Source: Carnimonas nigrificans ATCC BAA-78
GTDB lineage: Bacteria > Pseudomonadota > Gammaproteobacteria > Pseudomonadales > Halomonadaceae
Reading direction: 5' to 3'
DNA: 64,000 bases
NCBI RefSeq assembly: GCF_000526695.1
Contig: NZ_JAGO01000010.1
Location: 474,426-538,425, forward strand
Positions 35,259 to 44,891 of this stretch are shown piece after piece. The notes beneath the pieces are model-generated. The model ran no database searches. It had not been told where the DNA came from and worked only from the letters and a program-made list of their open reading frames with translations. The position numbers were made by a program, and so were the translations under genes. Position 1 is the stretch's first letter. Each line of letters begins with the position of its first letter.

Positions 35259-36407
35259 TTACAGATAACCGAAGTGACTTAATTGAGTGCGCAGGGTGTT
35301 GCGGCTGATGCCAAGCAGTTTGGCGGCCTGAACCTGATTATTGCCGGTGCGCTGCATGGCGAGGCTGACCAGTTGATGAAGCACCCGAGAAAATACCCCT
35401 TCTGCATCAGCATCATGTTCGCTGCCTGAAGCAGCAGATACTTCATTAAGAAGTTGTTCGATAGCACTGTCGAGTTGAGCGGTGGGCGTAGTATTTCCTT
35501 GATGACGAGCGCCCGCCAGCATCAGATCTTCCGCTTCAATCACGCCATTGCGGGCCAGCAGCACACCGTGATGAATCGCATTTTCCAGCTCGCGAATATT
35601 GCCGGGCCAGTCATACAGGTGAAGACGCTGACGCGCCGCCTTGCTCAGCCGAGTTGGCGGCAGGTGACTACGCTGCACATAGAGATGAAGGAAATGCTCT
35701 ACCAGCGGGTCGATATCACCGGGGCGCTGGCTAAGCGGCAGCACATCGAGGCGGGCCACGTTAAGACGAAAATAGAGATCTTCACGAAAGCGCCCTGCTG
35801 CCACCGCACGCTCAAGATCGACGTTGGTGGCCGCTACGATCCGTACATCCAGCTGGCGCGGCGCACGCGCTCCCAAACGCACCACTGAACGTTCCTGCAA
35901 TACGCGCAGCAGCTTGATCTGCATCGGCAGCGCAAGATCACCAATTTCATCGAGAAATAGCGTGCCTTTATGTGCCGTTTCGAAATAGCCCGCACGCGCT
36001 TCGGTTGCGCCGGTAAAGGCCCCGCGCTCATGCCCGAACAGCTCGGCATCGGCCAGTGCTTCTGGCAGCGCGGCACAGTTGATTGCCACAAAAGGGCCTT
36101 CAGCACGTCGCGAGCAGGCGTGGACATGCCGCGCCACCAGCTCTTTGCCGGTGCCGGTTTGCCCAACAATCAGCACGCTGGCTTCGCTCTGCGCAAAACG
36201 CTGAATACGCTCTTCCAGTGCTCGTGAGCGCGGATCATTGAAGACCAGCGCCGTCGCACGAATACTGGGCGGCGTCAGGCTATCCGAACGGCGTTTAAGC
36301 TCCAGCACAGCGCTACGTCCACGCGCAGGGGTGGGCGGTGCGGCAGTGTCCAGAGCAAGCGCTGCTCCATCCATGCCAAAGTAGTGGTCGTCGCGGGTGT
36401 AGGCCAT
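35259..36407 (-). CDS. Sigma-54-dependent activator without sensor domain
   Basis: A 382-residue enhancer-binding activator. A short N-terminus (about 50 residues, no receiver, GAF or PAS domain) precedes the AAA+ domain: Walker A GQTGTGKE (about residue 82), the sigma-54 contact GAFTGA (about 130), Walker B GTLFLDEIGD, and the arginine-finger region. A Fis-type HTH ends the protein (NNQVQAAKLLGISRNTLRTQ). Sensor-less activators such as SfnR control sulfur-source genes in Pseudomonas, and the next gene downstream is the cystine carrier tcyP. Control of tcyP is therefore possible but unproven. ATG 36407. Confidence 0.9.
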   Translation of the reverse strand: MAYTRDDHYFGMDGAALALDTAAPPTPARGRSAVLELKRRSDSLTPPSIRATALVFNDPRSRALEERIQRFAQSEASVLIVGQTGTGKELVARHVHACSRRAEGPFVAINCAALPEALADAELFGHERGAFTGATEARAGYFETAHKGTLFLDEIGDLALPMQIKLLRVLQERSVVRLGARAPRQLDVRIVAATNVDLERAVAAGRFREDLYFRLNVARLDVLPLSQRPGDIDPLVEHFLHLYVQRSHLPPTRLSKAARQRLHLYDWPGNIRELENAIHHGVLLARNGVIEAEDLMLAGARHQGNTTPTAQLDSAIEQLLNEVSAASGSEHDADAEGVFSRVLHQLVSLAMQRTGNNQVQAAKLLGISRNTLRTQLSHFGYL

Positions 36408-36534
36408 GCCCTTCTCACTGTTGGTTTCTCAACACCCGTCTATTAAAACCGCCCCTCGATCATTTATTAAGAAATAAAAACCGATGGCGTTATTCCACTA
36501 AAACATATACCGCCAATGTGCCTGAACTGCCCAC

Positions 36535-37422
36535 TCACTCCGCCAGCTCAAAGTGATACTCCCCGCTCGGCGTAACCAGCTGCTGCTGAGCTGCGATCAA
36601 CGGCAGATCGCGCATACCGGCACGAGTATGCTGCAAAAGCTCGGTCAGAGCGCCAGTGGCATGCTCCAAGGCCCGACCGATGTCGCGATAGCGCAGGTAA
36701 TCCCCCAGCAGCACTGCCGAGAAGGTATCGCCCATTCCGTTGGGTAGCGGCTCCAGCACAATGCGCGGCGCTTCTACATAGCCCGCTTGCTTACGCGATA
36801 CCGCCAGCGTGCGCAGCCGGTTATCGGCAACATCCGGCGTTACCAGGCTGGTAATAACCACATGCTCAAGCTGCTGTTCGCGCTGCAACAGCTCACGGGC
36901 AGCGGCAATGGCATCACTGGTATCAGAAAGCGAGCGCCCAATCAGGTATTCGAATTCAAACTGATTGGGCGTAATAAGATCGGCGCAGGGCACCGCGCGA
37001 CGCTGCATGAATTCGGGAATTCCCGGGCGTACAAACATGCCGCGCCCCACATCCCCCATCACAGGGTCACACAGATAGAGCGCCCCCGGTTGGTGGCGGC
37101 GAATTTCCCCCACCACATCGAGAATGGCTTCACCGGTTCCCGCATCCCCCTGATAGCCTGAAAGTACCGCACTGCATTGCGCCAGCACACCGCGTGCGCG
37201 CAATCCTTCCAGAACATCTTCGATATGCGATGCGGCAAACACTTGGCCACGAAACTCGCCATAGCCAGTGTGATTGGAGAACTGCACCGTATTGACCGCC
37301 ACCACCTCGATACCCAACCGTTGCAGGGTGAATACCGCCGCCGAATTACCCACATGACCGTAGGCCACATGGGACTGAATAGATAGCACTATGGGCGTTA
37401 AAGGTGCGCTTGCATCACTCAC
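36535..37422 (-). CDS. pdxY: Pyridoxal kinase PdxY
   Basis: Phosphorylates pyridoxal to pyridoxal 5'-phosphate in the B6 salvage pathway, 295 residues of ribokinase fold. Landmarks are [36 protein letters not shown], the [10 protein letters not shown] block and the catalytic [10 protein letters not shown]. The start is GTG at 37422, chosen because GGGAG lies 7-9 bases upstream and the family begins at this point; the frame is open further to 37509 without homology. Confidence 0.93.
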   Translation of the reverse strand: MSDASAPLTPIVLSIQSHVAYGHVGNSAAVFTLQRLGIEVVAVNTVQFSNHTGYGEFRGQVFAASHIEDVLEGLRARGVLAQCSAVLSGYQGDAGTGEAILDVVGEIRRHQPGALYLCDPVMGDVGRGMFVRPGIPEFMQRRAVPCADLITPNQFEFEYLIGRSLSDTSDAIAAARELLQREQQLEHVVITSLVTPDVADNRLRTLAVSRKQAGYVEAPRIVLEPLPNGMGDTFSAVLLGDYLRYRDIGRALEHATGALTELLQHTRAGMRDLPLIAAQQQLVTPSGEYHFELAE

Positions 37423-37448
37423 GATAGCTCTCCCAGACCAAAACGAAA

Positions 37449-37478
37449 AACGGTCGCAACCATAAGGCTGCGACCGTT
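37449..37478 (-). terminator. Terminator after sugar-porter gene
   Basis: Perfect 10-bp stem AACGGTCGCA / TGCGACCGTT with a 10-base loop, about 50 bases after the MFS stop on the minus strand and followed by TTTTTCGTTT. Confidence 0.8.
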
Positions 37479-37529
37479 GAGTATAGCTCTCAAGCAGTGC
37501 TGGCAACACTGCTCGAACGAGTGATCAGA

Positions 37530-38942
37530 TCAGCGAGAGCGTTTCTTGCTCGAAGGGAAGAAACGGTGGTGGCGCAGGTCATGTTCGATCTCTTCCAGCG
37601 AACGGCCCGCAGTTTCCGGCACCATAAAGATAACGAACAGCACCGCCAGCACTGAAATGGCCGCGTAGACCCACATGGCGTAGCTCAAACCGATATGGGC
37701 AATCATTGAGAGCGTGGTCAGACTGACAATCAGGTTGAACGCCCAGTGGCTGAAGGCACCGATACTGGCTCCTTTACTGCGCACGTACAGCGGGAAGACT
37801 TCCGAGATAATCAGCCAAATGCAGACCCCGAAGCCACCGCAATTAAGCGCCAGGTAGGCAATCAGGCAGACCACGATCAACGATTGTTGAGTAGTCGTGA
37901 AATCGCCGGTACTGCCGTGGAACAGAAAGCCCAGAATCACCAGCGCAATCACCGAGCCGGGAATCATGGTCAGCAGATAGCGGCGACGGCCCACCTTGTC
38001 GATAATCAGCGACCCGACCAGCGTGGTAATGGTAATAAGAACAGCGCCACCAGCCGGTGCCAGCACTGAGGCAGTATCGCTAAAACCCGCATCGTGGAGG
38101 ATGGTAGGCGCATAATAGATGATCGCGTTGTTACCGGTAATCTGCGAAAACATCGCGATACCGAAGCCGACAATAATGGCTGGCCGCAGCCATTTGGTGG
38201 TCAGCAGATCCTTCCAGCTTCCCTGCGGCTGGTTGGCTACCTCTTCGATTTCCTTCAGCTCAACGCGAGCAGACTCTTCTTCGCCACGTACACGGGTCAG
38301 AATGCCGAGCGCTTCTTCATTGCGCTTCTTGCTGACCAGCCAGCGCGGACTCTCTGGCAGCACGATCATGCCAATCATCAGAATCACCGCGGGGATCACG
38401 CCAAGGAAGAACATCCAGCGCCATTCATGGCCCAGGATATAGCCCCATAGGTAAGCGAAGCAGATGCCCAATACCACCATGAACTGGAACATCACCACCA
38501 TGGTGCCGCGATGCTTGGGCGGCGTAACTTCAGCGATATAGACCGGAATAATCTGACTGGCGCTACCGGTAGCAAGCCCCAGCAGAAAACGTGCCAGGAT
38601 CAGCACGGCAATGGAAGGCGTCGCGGCTGACATCAGCGAGCCAATCACGAAGACCAGCCCTACCAGCATGGTGGCACGACGGCGGCCCAGGCGGTCAGAG
38701 ATTGGCCCTGTACCAATACAGCCTACCAGCGCACCCGCCACAATCGCCGAGGTGACAAGCTCCTTGCTTTGATCGGTTACCTGGAAATCATCTCCCAGCC
38801 CCAGCAGCGCTACTCCGATGATACCGGTGTCATAGCCAAACAGCAGGCCCCCCAGGGCGGCGATCACCGAAATAACGGCCACCAGCGCTCCGCCCGTTAG
38901 CCCTTTGCGGGAAGAGGCAGAGGAAACAGAATTTGTATTCAT
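37530..38942 (-). CDS. Sugar-porter MFS transporter (pentitol/sugar region)
   Basis: A 470-residue sugar:proton symporter with 12 membrane segments. Landmarks are GLLFGYDTGIIGVALL, SDRLGRRRATM, VLPESPRWLVSKK, DKVGRRRYLL and PETAGRSLEEIEHDL. Downstream on the same strand are pdxY and the activator; upstream are transaldolase, xylulokinase and the long-chain polyol dehydrogenase, so its likely cargo is a polyol or pentose such as D-arabitol, xylose or mannitol. It has its own terminator and a 437-base upstream region, so it is a separate transcription unit. Confidence 0.85.
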   Translation of the reverse strand: MNTNSVSSASSRKGLTGGALVAVISVIAALGGLLFGYDTGIIGVALLGLGDDFQVTDQSKELVTSAIVAGALVGCIGTGPISDRLGRRRATMLVGLVFVIGSLMSAATPSIAVLILARFLLGLATGSASQIIPVYIAEVTPPKHRGTMVVMFQFMVVLGICFAYLWGYILGHEWRWMFFLGVIPAVILMIGMIVLPESPRWLVSKKRNEEALGILTRVRGEEESARVELKEIEEVANQPQGSWKDLLTTKWLRPAIIVGFGIAMFSQITGNNAIIYYAPTILHDAGFSDTASVLAPAGGAVLITITTLVGSLIIDKVGRRRYLLTMIPGSVIALVILGFLFHGSTGDFTTTQQSLIVVCLIAYLALNCGGFGVCIWLIISEVFPLYVRSKGASIGAFSHWAFNLIVSLTTLSMIAHIGLSYAMWVYAAISVLAVLFVIFMVPETAGRSLEEIEHDLRHHRFFPSSKKRSR

Positions 38943-39379
38943 ATCTAAGAACGACCTTTACCAATCACCTGCCTACGTCAGGTCAGGTGCGAGATGTAAC
39001 TATGCATATTGCAATTGAACGAAGGCAGCATGCTACAGGCCGTGGCAACGAGATATACAACCAAAGTTTAAGTACGTAAGTTTACTAAAAGAAATCAGCG
39101 TTTCCTGTGACGCTTTTTTATTGCTGTCACTTATAACCTGATGCTTATCAAGGAATAATAAAGCCGCCAGAAAGAGCGGAGAAAAGGCGTAATAAACGTT
39201 CCCTCTTTCGGCGGTGTTCCCATAAAAACCATCCAGATCGACGCTCTTCGTCACCGTAACGACGTGAGTAATAACTCGCTCTTTGGCGTGACAGCCCATA
39301 AAAAAACGGCCCCTGAGCATGATGCTCAGGAGCCGTTACTGTGCATCAGCCGCCCGTCAGAAGCGGGCGGCCTTGGCGG
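38943..39379. other. Gene-free region between MFS gene and tal
   Basis: 437 bases that hold the promoter of the sugar-porter gene and the tal terminator (39305-39337). The 95-codon minus-strand frame at 39033-39320 overlaps the terminator and looks non-coding. Confidence 0.55.
39305..39337 (-). terminator. Terminator after tal
   Basis: Long inverted repeat AACGGC-CCTGAGC / GCTCAGG-GCCGTT with a single bulged position and a small loop, about 40 bases after the tal stop on the minus strand and followed by TTTT. Confidence 0.85.
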
Positions 39380-40330
39380 TTACAGCTTTTTGCGAATCAG
39401 ATCAGCCAGTTTCTCGGTATCTTTCGCGAAGTTGCGGATACCTTCGGCAAGTTTGTCGTTCGCCATCGGATCAGCGCTGTGCTGCCAGCGGAATTCGGCT
39501 TCAGTAATGCGCTCACCACGTTCTACCTTCTGAACGTCGGTAGCGATGCCGGATTCTACTTCACCTTCGGTGTTGCTCATCTCTTCAAGCAGAGCAGGAG
39601 AGATGGTCAGGCGGTTCAGGCCGGCCAGCGCCAGAATCTCGTCGGTATTACGGAAGCTTGCGCCCATCACGATGGTTTCATAGCCGCGCTCGGAGGCGTA
39701 TTTGGCAACACCACGCACGAACTTCACGCCCGGATCTTCATCGGCACTGTATGACTCGGTACCGGTTTCCTTCTTGTACCAGTCGAGTACACGGCCAACG
39801 AACGGCGAGATCAGGAAGACGCCAGCTTCGAAGCAGGCACGCGCCTGAGCGTCGCTGAACAGCAGGGTAAGGTTACACTGAATGCCTTCTTTTTCGAGGA
39901 TTTCAGCGGCCTGAATGCCTTCCCAGGTAGAGGCCAGCTTGATCAGCACCTTGTCAGAAGAAACACCTGCTTTCTTGTAAAGGTCGATCAGCTTGCGCGC
40001 CTTGGCGATGCTGGCGTCCTTGTCATAGGAAAGCTTGGCTGCCACTTCGGTAGATACGCGACCGGGCACGATCTTGGAAATTTCGGTACCCATCGCCACC
40101 GAGAGACGATCAATAATGTGATCAACCTGGCCTTCGCCGGTTTCTTCAGCAGCCGCTTCCTTCACAACAGTGTCGATCAGCTCTTTATAGCCGGGAAGAT
40201 CGAACGCTTTGAGAATCAGTGACGGATTGGTGGTGGCATCAACCGGCTGATATTTCTTAATCGCTTCAAGATCGCCTGTATCGGCAACCACTTTAGAGAA
40301 CTTTTTGAGTCCTTCCAGCTGCGTCGTCAT
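39380..40330 (-). CDS. tal: Transaldolase
   Basis: Transfers a dihydroxyacetone unit between sugar phosphates in the non-oxidative pentose phosphate pathway, 316 residues. The Schiff-base lysine is K131 in [24 protein letters not shown] and [26 protein letters not shown] are family landmarks. The frame is open to 40441, but [10 protein letters not shown] at 40330 is the normal start with CAGGAG 6-8 bases upstream. The setting beside a xylulokinase and polyol dehydrogenase suggests it helps process xylulose 5-phosphate. Confidence 0.95.
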   Translation of the reverse strand: MTTQLEGLKKFSKVVADTGDLEAIKKYQPVDATTNPSLILKAFDLPGYKELIDTVVKEAAAEETGEGQVDHIIDRLSVAMGTEISKIVPGRVSTEVAAKLSYDKDASIAKARKLIDLYKKAGVSSDKVLIKLASTWEGIQAAEILEKEGIQCNLTLLFSDAQARACFEAGVFLISPFVGRVLDWYKKETGTESYSADEDPGVKFVRGVAKYASERGYETIVMGASFRNTDEILALAGLNRLTISPALLEEMSNTEGEVESGIATDVQKVERGERITEAEFRWQHSADPMANDKLAEGIRNFAKDTEKLADLIRKKL

Positions 40331-40786
40331 ATCTGTCTCCTGTTTGAGGTACGGGTACCTGTTCGGCCCGAGAGGCATCGTGTTCTCGGCTGCCCAATGC
40401 GAATTGCGTTTCAAGCTGAGTGTCGGCGTACCGGAAGCCACAGGCCCTATGCCGATACGTCACGGAAAGCACCGCAAAAGAGGATTCTCATCCTACCGCA
40501 TCAGCGGCAATGTTGCGCGCTCCATGCAACGCTTTGCCACTATTTGTGTATTTTTACCACGTTCTTTTACCACTTCCGCAATAAAACCGCTCTGCCAGCC
40601 CACGAAATACCCCTTGGCGCGCTATTCTCTGCCGCGCTGACTTGCCACAAATGAATGGCAATATCCTGTATCACTGCGGGCAACATGCCCAATAATCAAC
40701 ACCTGACATCTCATCAAGCGGCATTACGTGCATCGTTAACGCCAGCCCATCGCACCTGAACAGTCACACTTCCAAGGAAGCCTGAC
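40331..40786. other. Gene-free region upstream of tal
   Basis: 456 bases between tal and xylB, both on the minus strand. No gene is visible. It holds a direct repeat TTTTACCAC at 40552-40560 and 40565-40573 (13-base period) that might be an operator, and presumably the tal promoter. Confidence 0.5.
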
Positions 40787-42286
40787 TTATTTCACCTCGG
40801 GGTAATGCTGGTGCAGCACCTCCAGATAGCGCTGATACAGCTCGCGATAGCGGCCGCTCTGTTCGGCTTGCGGCACGCAGCGTGTCGATTCATCCAGGCG
40901 AACCGCCTGACTGCACAGGGTTTCCAGCGTTACCGAGTTTTCTGCCCACTGCCCATGACACCACAGCGCTTGCAGCGCGGCCCCCAGCGCGGCGGCCTCT
41001 GGGCTTTGCGGGCACACCAGTTCGCAGTTCATGATGTCGCTGACCATTTGGCGCCACAGCGCACTTTTCGCGCCGCCCCCCACCAGCCGGATATGCTGCG
41101 GTGCAGGCTGATCGGCAGGCAGCAGCGCATCAAGGCCGTAGCGCAGCCCGAAGGTAGTACCTTCCATGACCGCGCGCGCCAGATTGTTCGACGACATATT
41201 GAAGCTCGACATGCCGACAAAGCTGGCGGTAGCCGTAGGCAGTGCGGGAACTCGCTCACCGTTGAAGAACGGCAGGCAGGTAATGCCCCCTGCTCCCGGC
41301 TCGGCACTGGCAGCGGCCTGATTGAATTCGTCCAGCGTCATGCCGAGCGTAGTGCGCATCTGCGTGGTGGCGGAGGTCAGGTTCATGGTGCATACCAGCG
41401 GCAGCCAACCGCCGCTGGATGAGCAGAAGTTGGCCGCCAGGCCATTCTGGGTAACCATAGGCTGATCGCTATAGCCAAACAGCGTGCCCGATGTCCCCAT
41501 GCTCACGGTCATGAGGCCGGGGGTAATCGCCCCCGTACCGATAGCGGCCATCATATTGTCGCCGCCGCCGCTTGAAACCAGCACCTCGCGAGATAGCCCC
41601 AGCCGCTCGGCAACCTCGGGCAGCAATTGTCCGGCTGGCTGATGTGATTCAATTACGCGGGGCAGCACCTCATCGCTATCAAGCTCCGGCGCAACAAGAG
41701 CGAAGGCTTCACGGGACCACTGCCGCTGACGTGTATCGAAGTAACCGGTGCCCGAGGCATCCCCTGCTTCAGTGACGCGCTCGCCGGTCAGATAGAAGTT
41801 CAGATAATCATGCGGCAGCAGAATGGTCTTGATGCGGTCGTAGGCATCACGGTGGTGACGCCGCAGCCAGGCGATCTTGGAAGCCGTATAGCCGGTTTGC
41901 AGCACGACGCCCAGTGTGTCCAGTGCTCCCTGGGGGCCGCCGAGCTGTTCGAGCAATTCGGCATTTTCAGCGGCGGATTCAGTATCACACCACAGCTTGG
42001 CCGGATAGACCGGCTTGCCATCGGCATCAAGCGCCACCATGCCGTGCTGCTGCCCCGACACCCCGATGCCCTTGATCTGCTGGCCCGATACGCCGGCATC
42101 GCTGAGCGCCTTCGCCAAAGCCTCCTCGAACGCGCTCACCCACTGCGAAGGCTGCTGCTCCCTGCGCCCGTTGTCCGCCTGATCCAGCGAGTGAGCCACC
42201 GAGGCAGTGCCGATAATGCGCAGTGAATCGGCACTCATGATGACCACTTTGGTACTCTGAGTACCGCAATCCACACCGACGTACAT
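40787..42286 (-). CDS. xylB: Xylulokinase
   Basis: Phosphorylates D-xylulose to xylulose 5-phosphate, 499 residues of the FGGY sugar-kinase family. The N-terminal phosphate motif is YVGVDCGTQSTKVVIM, then GIGVSGQQHGMVALD, TGYTASKIAWL, PHDYLNFYLTG and SGGGDNMMAAIGTGAI, and the late ATP site is RLVGGGAKSALWRQM. AAGGAA precedes ATG 42286. It lies 271 bases after the polyol dehydrogenase on the same strand, an arrangement like mtlD-mtlY in Pseudomonas or dalD-dalK in Klebsiella. Confidence 0.93.
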   Translation of the reverse strand: MYVGVDCGTQSTKVVIMSADSLRIIGTASVAHSLDQADNGRREQQPSQWVSAFEEALAKALSDAGVSGQQIKGIGVSGQQHGMVALDADGKPVYPAKLWCDTESAAENAELLEQLGGPQGALDTLGVVLQTGYTASKIAWLRRHHRDAYDRIKTILLPHDYLNFYLTGERVTEAGDASGTGYFDTRQRQWSREAFALVAPELDSDEVLPRVIESHQPAGQLLPEVAERLGLSREVLVSSGGGDNMMAAIGTGAITPGLMTVSMGTSGTLFGYSDQPMVTQNGLAANFCSSSGGWLPLVCTMNLTSATTQMRTTLGMTLDEFNQAAASAEPGAGGITCLPFFNGERVPALPTATASFVGMSSFNMSSNNLARAVMEGTTFGLRYGLDALLPADQPAPQHIRLVGGGAKSALWRQMVSDIMNCELVCPQSPEAAALGAALQALWCHGQWAENSVTLETLCSQAVRLDESTRCVPQAEQSGRYRELYQRYLEVLHQHYPEVK

Positions 42287-42557
42287 GTTACGTTCCTTAT
42301 CGTTATGCTGTGATGACACCGTGCACTGCATGTCGCCACGCTTATACAAACCGCCGTTAAACGACCAGCCACCCGATGCGCTGTGTCAGTATTCTGTCGT
42401 TTCTACTGCTTCCAGCAAGAAGAAACAAATGCGCTGGAAGGTGCTCATCAAGGGCACTGTCATCAGCGCCCGCTGATCAATGTGTGACTACGCAAAAGTG
42501 CGCTTGTATCAAATTCCGGAAGCAACAGCGCGACACAAGCCCGTCGCCCCCTTCATG

Positions 42558-44045
42558 CTACTGGTCACGATAAACGTAGGCTTCCAGCGTGGCCCGCGCG
42601 CCCTTACTGTGCAGCGATTCAAGCATTTCAAGATAGAGCGCATGGAAGCGTTCGTATTCGGCCAGATCGCCAAACCAGTGCACGTTTTTAAGGAAGGCGT
42701 CGGGCTTGGAATCATTCAGACCGGCCATGGCCGATACCATATCGCTCTGGCGATCGACGATCTCGTAATGTTCGCCCTGATCGTCCACGCCTTCCGCATA
42801 GCGCGCCCAGCCCGCCACGATAATGGCACACATGTGCAGCTCGCCATCGGAGGCCAGCTGATCGCGAATCACCGGCACCAGCCACTTGGGCAGTTTCTCC
42901 GATGACTCAGCACACAGTCGTGCCAGTGTGTCGCGAATCTGTGGATTGGCAAAGCGCTCAATCAACTGGTGACGGTACTCGTCCAGATCGACACCGGGCA
43001 CCGGCGCCAGTGTCGGCGACGCTTCACGCTCCATATAACGTGTAAGGAAATCGACGAACAGCGGGTCTTCGCACACATCATGGACATAGCGGAAGCCCGC
43101 CAGATAGCCGAGCAGGCCAATCGCCAGATGGCCGCAATTCAACAGGCGCAGCTTCATCAGTTCATAGGGGAGCACGTCATCCACGTACTGCACGCCGACC
43201 TTCTCAAGCTCCGGCCTTCCCTGAGTGAAGCTGTCTTCTACCACCCACTGCTTGAACGGCTCGCACACCACCGGCCAGGCGTCTTCAATGCCGAACTTTT
43301 CGCGCACCAGGCGGCGATCATCATCGGTGGTGGCAGGCGTGATGCGATCCACCATGGCGTTGGGAAACTTCACATGTAGTGCCATCCACTCGGCCAGCGC
43401 CTTGGATTTGCGCTCGGCAAAGGCCAAAAAGGTATCTCGCGCGATATCGCCGTTATTGTGGATATTGTCACACGACATCACGGTGAAGGGGTCCAGCCCC
43501 GCCTGACGCCTGATATCCAGCGCCGAACAGATCAGTCCGAAGGTGGTGCGCTGGGGGTATCCTTCAAGATCGCTGATCACGTTGGGGTTATCGAAATCGA
43601 ACTGCGCCGTCGCAGGATCGAAGTTGTAGCCCCCTTCCGTAATGGTCAGCGACACAATTCGGGTACTGGGGTGCGCCATGCGCTTGATCACCGCGAAAGG
43701 GTCATCGGGGGCGTAAAGGTACTCGCCCAGACTACCGATCACGCGCGCATCAATATCGCCATCGGGCTTTTTAACCAGCAGCGTATAAAGCCCCTGCTGA
43801 TGATCGAGTACCTCTTGCATGCGGCGATCGTTCTCCATCAGCCCCACTCCGCAGATCCCCCACTTCAGCGCCTCTTCGCTTTGGCACATCAAGGTATCCA
43901 GATACATCGCCTGATGAGAGCGATGAAAGCCCCCTACGCCGAAGTGAACAATGGAGACTTCAAGCCTGGTGCGATCATAGGTAGGAAGCTGGACATTGGG
44001 ATGATTGGCAAGCGTCGCGAGAATATCGTTGTTCAGATAGCGCAT
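42558..44045 (-). CDS. Mannitol/arabitol 2-dehydrogenase (long-chain polyol dehydrogenase)
   Basis: A 495-residue polyol-specific long-chain dehydrogenase, similar throughout to Pseudomonas mannitol 2-dehydrogenase (fructose-forming, also D-arabitol to D-xylulose). The Rossmann domain begins VHFGVGGFHRSHQAMYLD, and TEGGYNFD, SCDNIHNNGD and FPNAMVDRITP follow. The catalytic Lys-Asn-His set is kept in MKLRLLNCGH (about residue 297). The xylulokinase next to it points to D-arabitol, but mannitol is equally possible, so no symbol (mtlD or dalD) is given. Confidence 0.9.
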   Translation of the reverse strand: MRYLNNDILATLANHPNVQLPTYDRTRLEVSIVHFGVGGFHRSHQAMYLDTLMCQSEEALKWGICGVGLMENDRRMQEVLDHQQGLYTLLVKKPDGDIDARVIGSLGEYLYAPDDPFAVIKRMAHPSTRIVSLTITEGGYNFDPATAQFDFDNPNVISDLEGYPQRTTFGLICSALDIRRQAGLDPFTVMSCDNIHNNGDIARDTFLAFAERKSKALAEWMALHVKFPNAMVDRITPATTDDDRRLVREKFGIEDAWPVVCEPFKQWVVEDSFTQGRPELEKVGVQYVDDVLPYELMKLRLLNCGHLAIGLLGYLAGFRYVHDVCEDPLFVDFLTRYMEREASPTLAPVPGVDLDEYRHQLIERFANPQIRDTLARLCAESSEKLPKWLVPVIRDQLASDGELHMCAIIVAGWARYAEGVDDQGEHYEIVDRQSDMVSAMAGLNDSKPDAFLKNVHWFGDLAEYERFHALYLEMLESLHSKGARATLEAYVYRDQ

Positions 44046-44369
44046 GAATGACCTCTCCAGATTCCCGTGATGGGTGTGGTGCCGAGCTATGGCAGGGTTA
44101 CATGGTCATCATGCAGAAGCACAATGCAATGCAACTAATGGCGAATATGGCTCTTCTTCTATAGTCTCCTATAGAAGGAAGGCCGTTCGACTGCATCCAT
44201 GCCTTGGCAGTGGGCATGCACTCTGTTCATTCAGGCTGAAAGTTGTCATCATAGGCGCCATTATTTCTGCTGGCTGCTGGGGTATTTCCCATCTCTTCAC
44301 GCCGCCATGCACACCGTATGAATTTCCCGATGGCTGTACCAGCGGCTGCCGGACGACGAGGTAACCACC
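44046..44369. other. Region upstream of small membrane gene; possible tiny ORF
   Basis: 324 bases without a certain gene. The frame ending at 44364 codes, from about 44236, for a short hydrophobic helix followed by a cysteine-rich tail (FTPPCTPYEFPDGC), 42 residues, but has no ATG, GTG or TTG start near 44236 (only CTG). It ends 5 bases before the gene at 44370, whose ribosome site lies inside it. I regard it as possible only. Confidence 0.35.
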
Positions 44370-44615
44370 ATGTTGATGCTCGATATCGAAAGCACCCTGA
44401 TCTGCATCGCGGTCATGATTTTGCAGCTGGTGATACTGCGCTGGGTCGATAAACGACTTGATTATGCGCAAATGAACAACGCCTACGCCTCTGACTGGGG
44501 TAGCGGCGCAAGTTCCACAGCACCGGGAGCGGCGGCAGTAGGCAGCGCCCTGCGCAAGCACCGCAAGAATGTGGCTGGAGCAGCCAACGACAGTACTGAT
44601 GAGCAGCTGCCGTGA
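44370..44615 (+). CDS. Small single-helix membrane protein, unknown function
   Basis: An 81-residue protein that I do not recognise. An N-terminal helix (about residues 7-24) is hydrophobic enough to span the membrane, and a polar, Ala/Gly/Ser-rich tail with a basic stretch (ALRKHRKN) follows, so the tail is probably cytoplasmic. GAGG lies 9 bases before ATG 44370. A good terminator lies 30 bases after the stop, which supports it as a real gene. Confidence 0.55.
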   Translation: MLMLDIESTLICIAVMILQLVILRWVDKRLDYAQMNNAYASDWGSGASSTAPGAAAVGSALRKHRKNVAGAANDSTDEQLP

Positions 44616-44644
44616 TGCGGCGATCGCACTGAGAGAATCAAAGG

Positions 44645-44664
44645 CCGAACCTTCACGTTCGGCT
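44645..44664 (+). terminator. Terminator after small membrane protein gene
   Basis: GCCGAAC (44645-44651) pairs with GTTCGGC (44658-44664) around CTTCAC, followed by TTTTTT. Confidence 0.9.
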
Positions 44665-44891
44665 TTTTTATTGGACTCGACAAACACTCCTTGAGAGTGC
44701 GCCAGAAATCAACAACACTGCCACTCTGCGCAGAAAAATGCGGGGCAGCCTAAACGTTACTGCCACCGAATCGGGCTTCGCATCTCTTTTTGCACTCTTT
44801 TGCGCTTTCATTCGGACGCAACTGCTGGCCTTCTCGTCAGGCAAGATTAAAAAACAACATAACAACGTTCACACCAAGGAATACGCACCTC

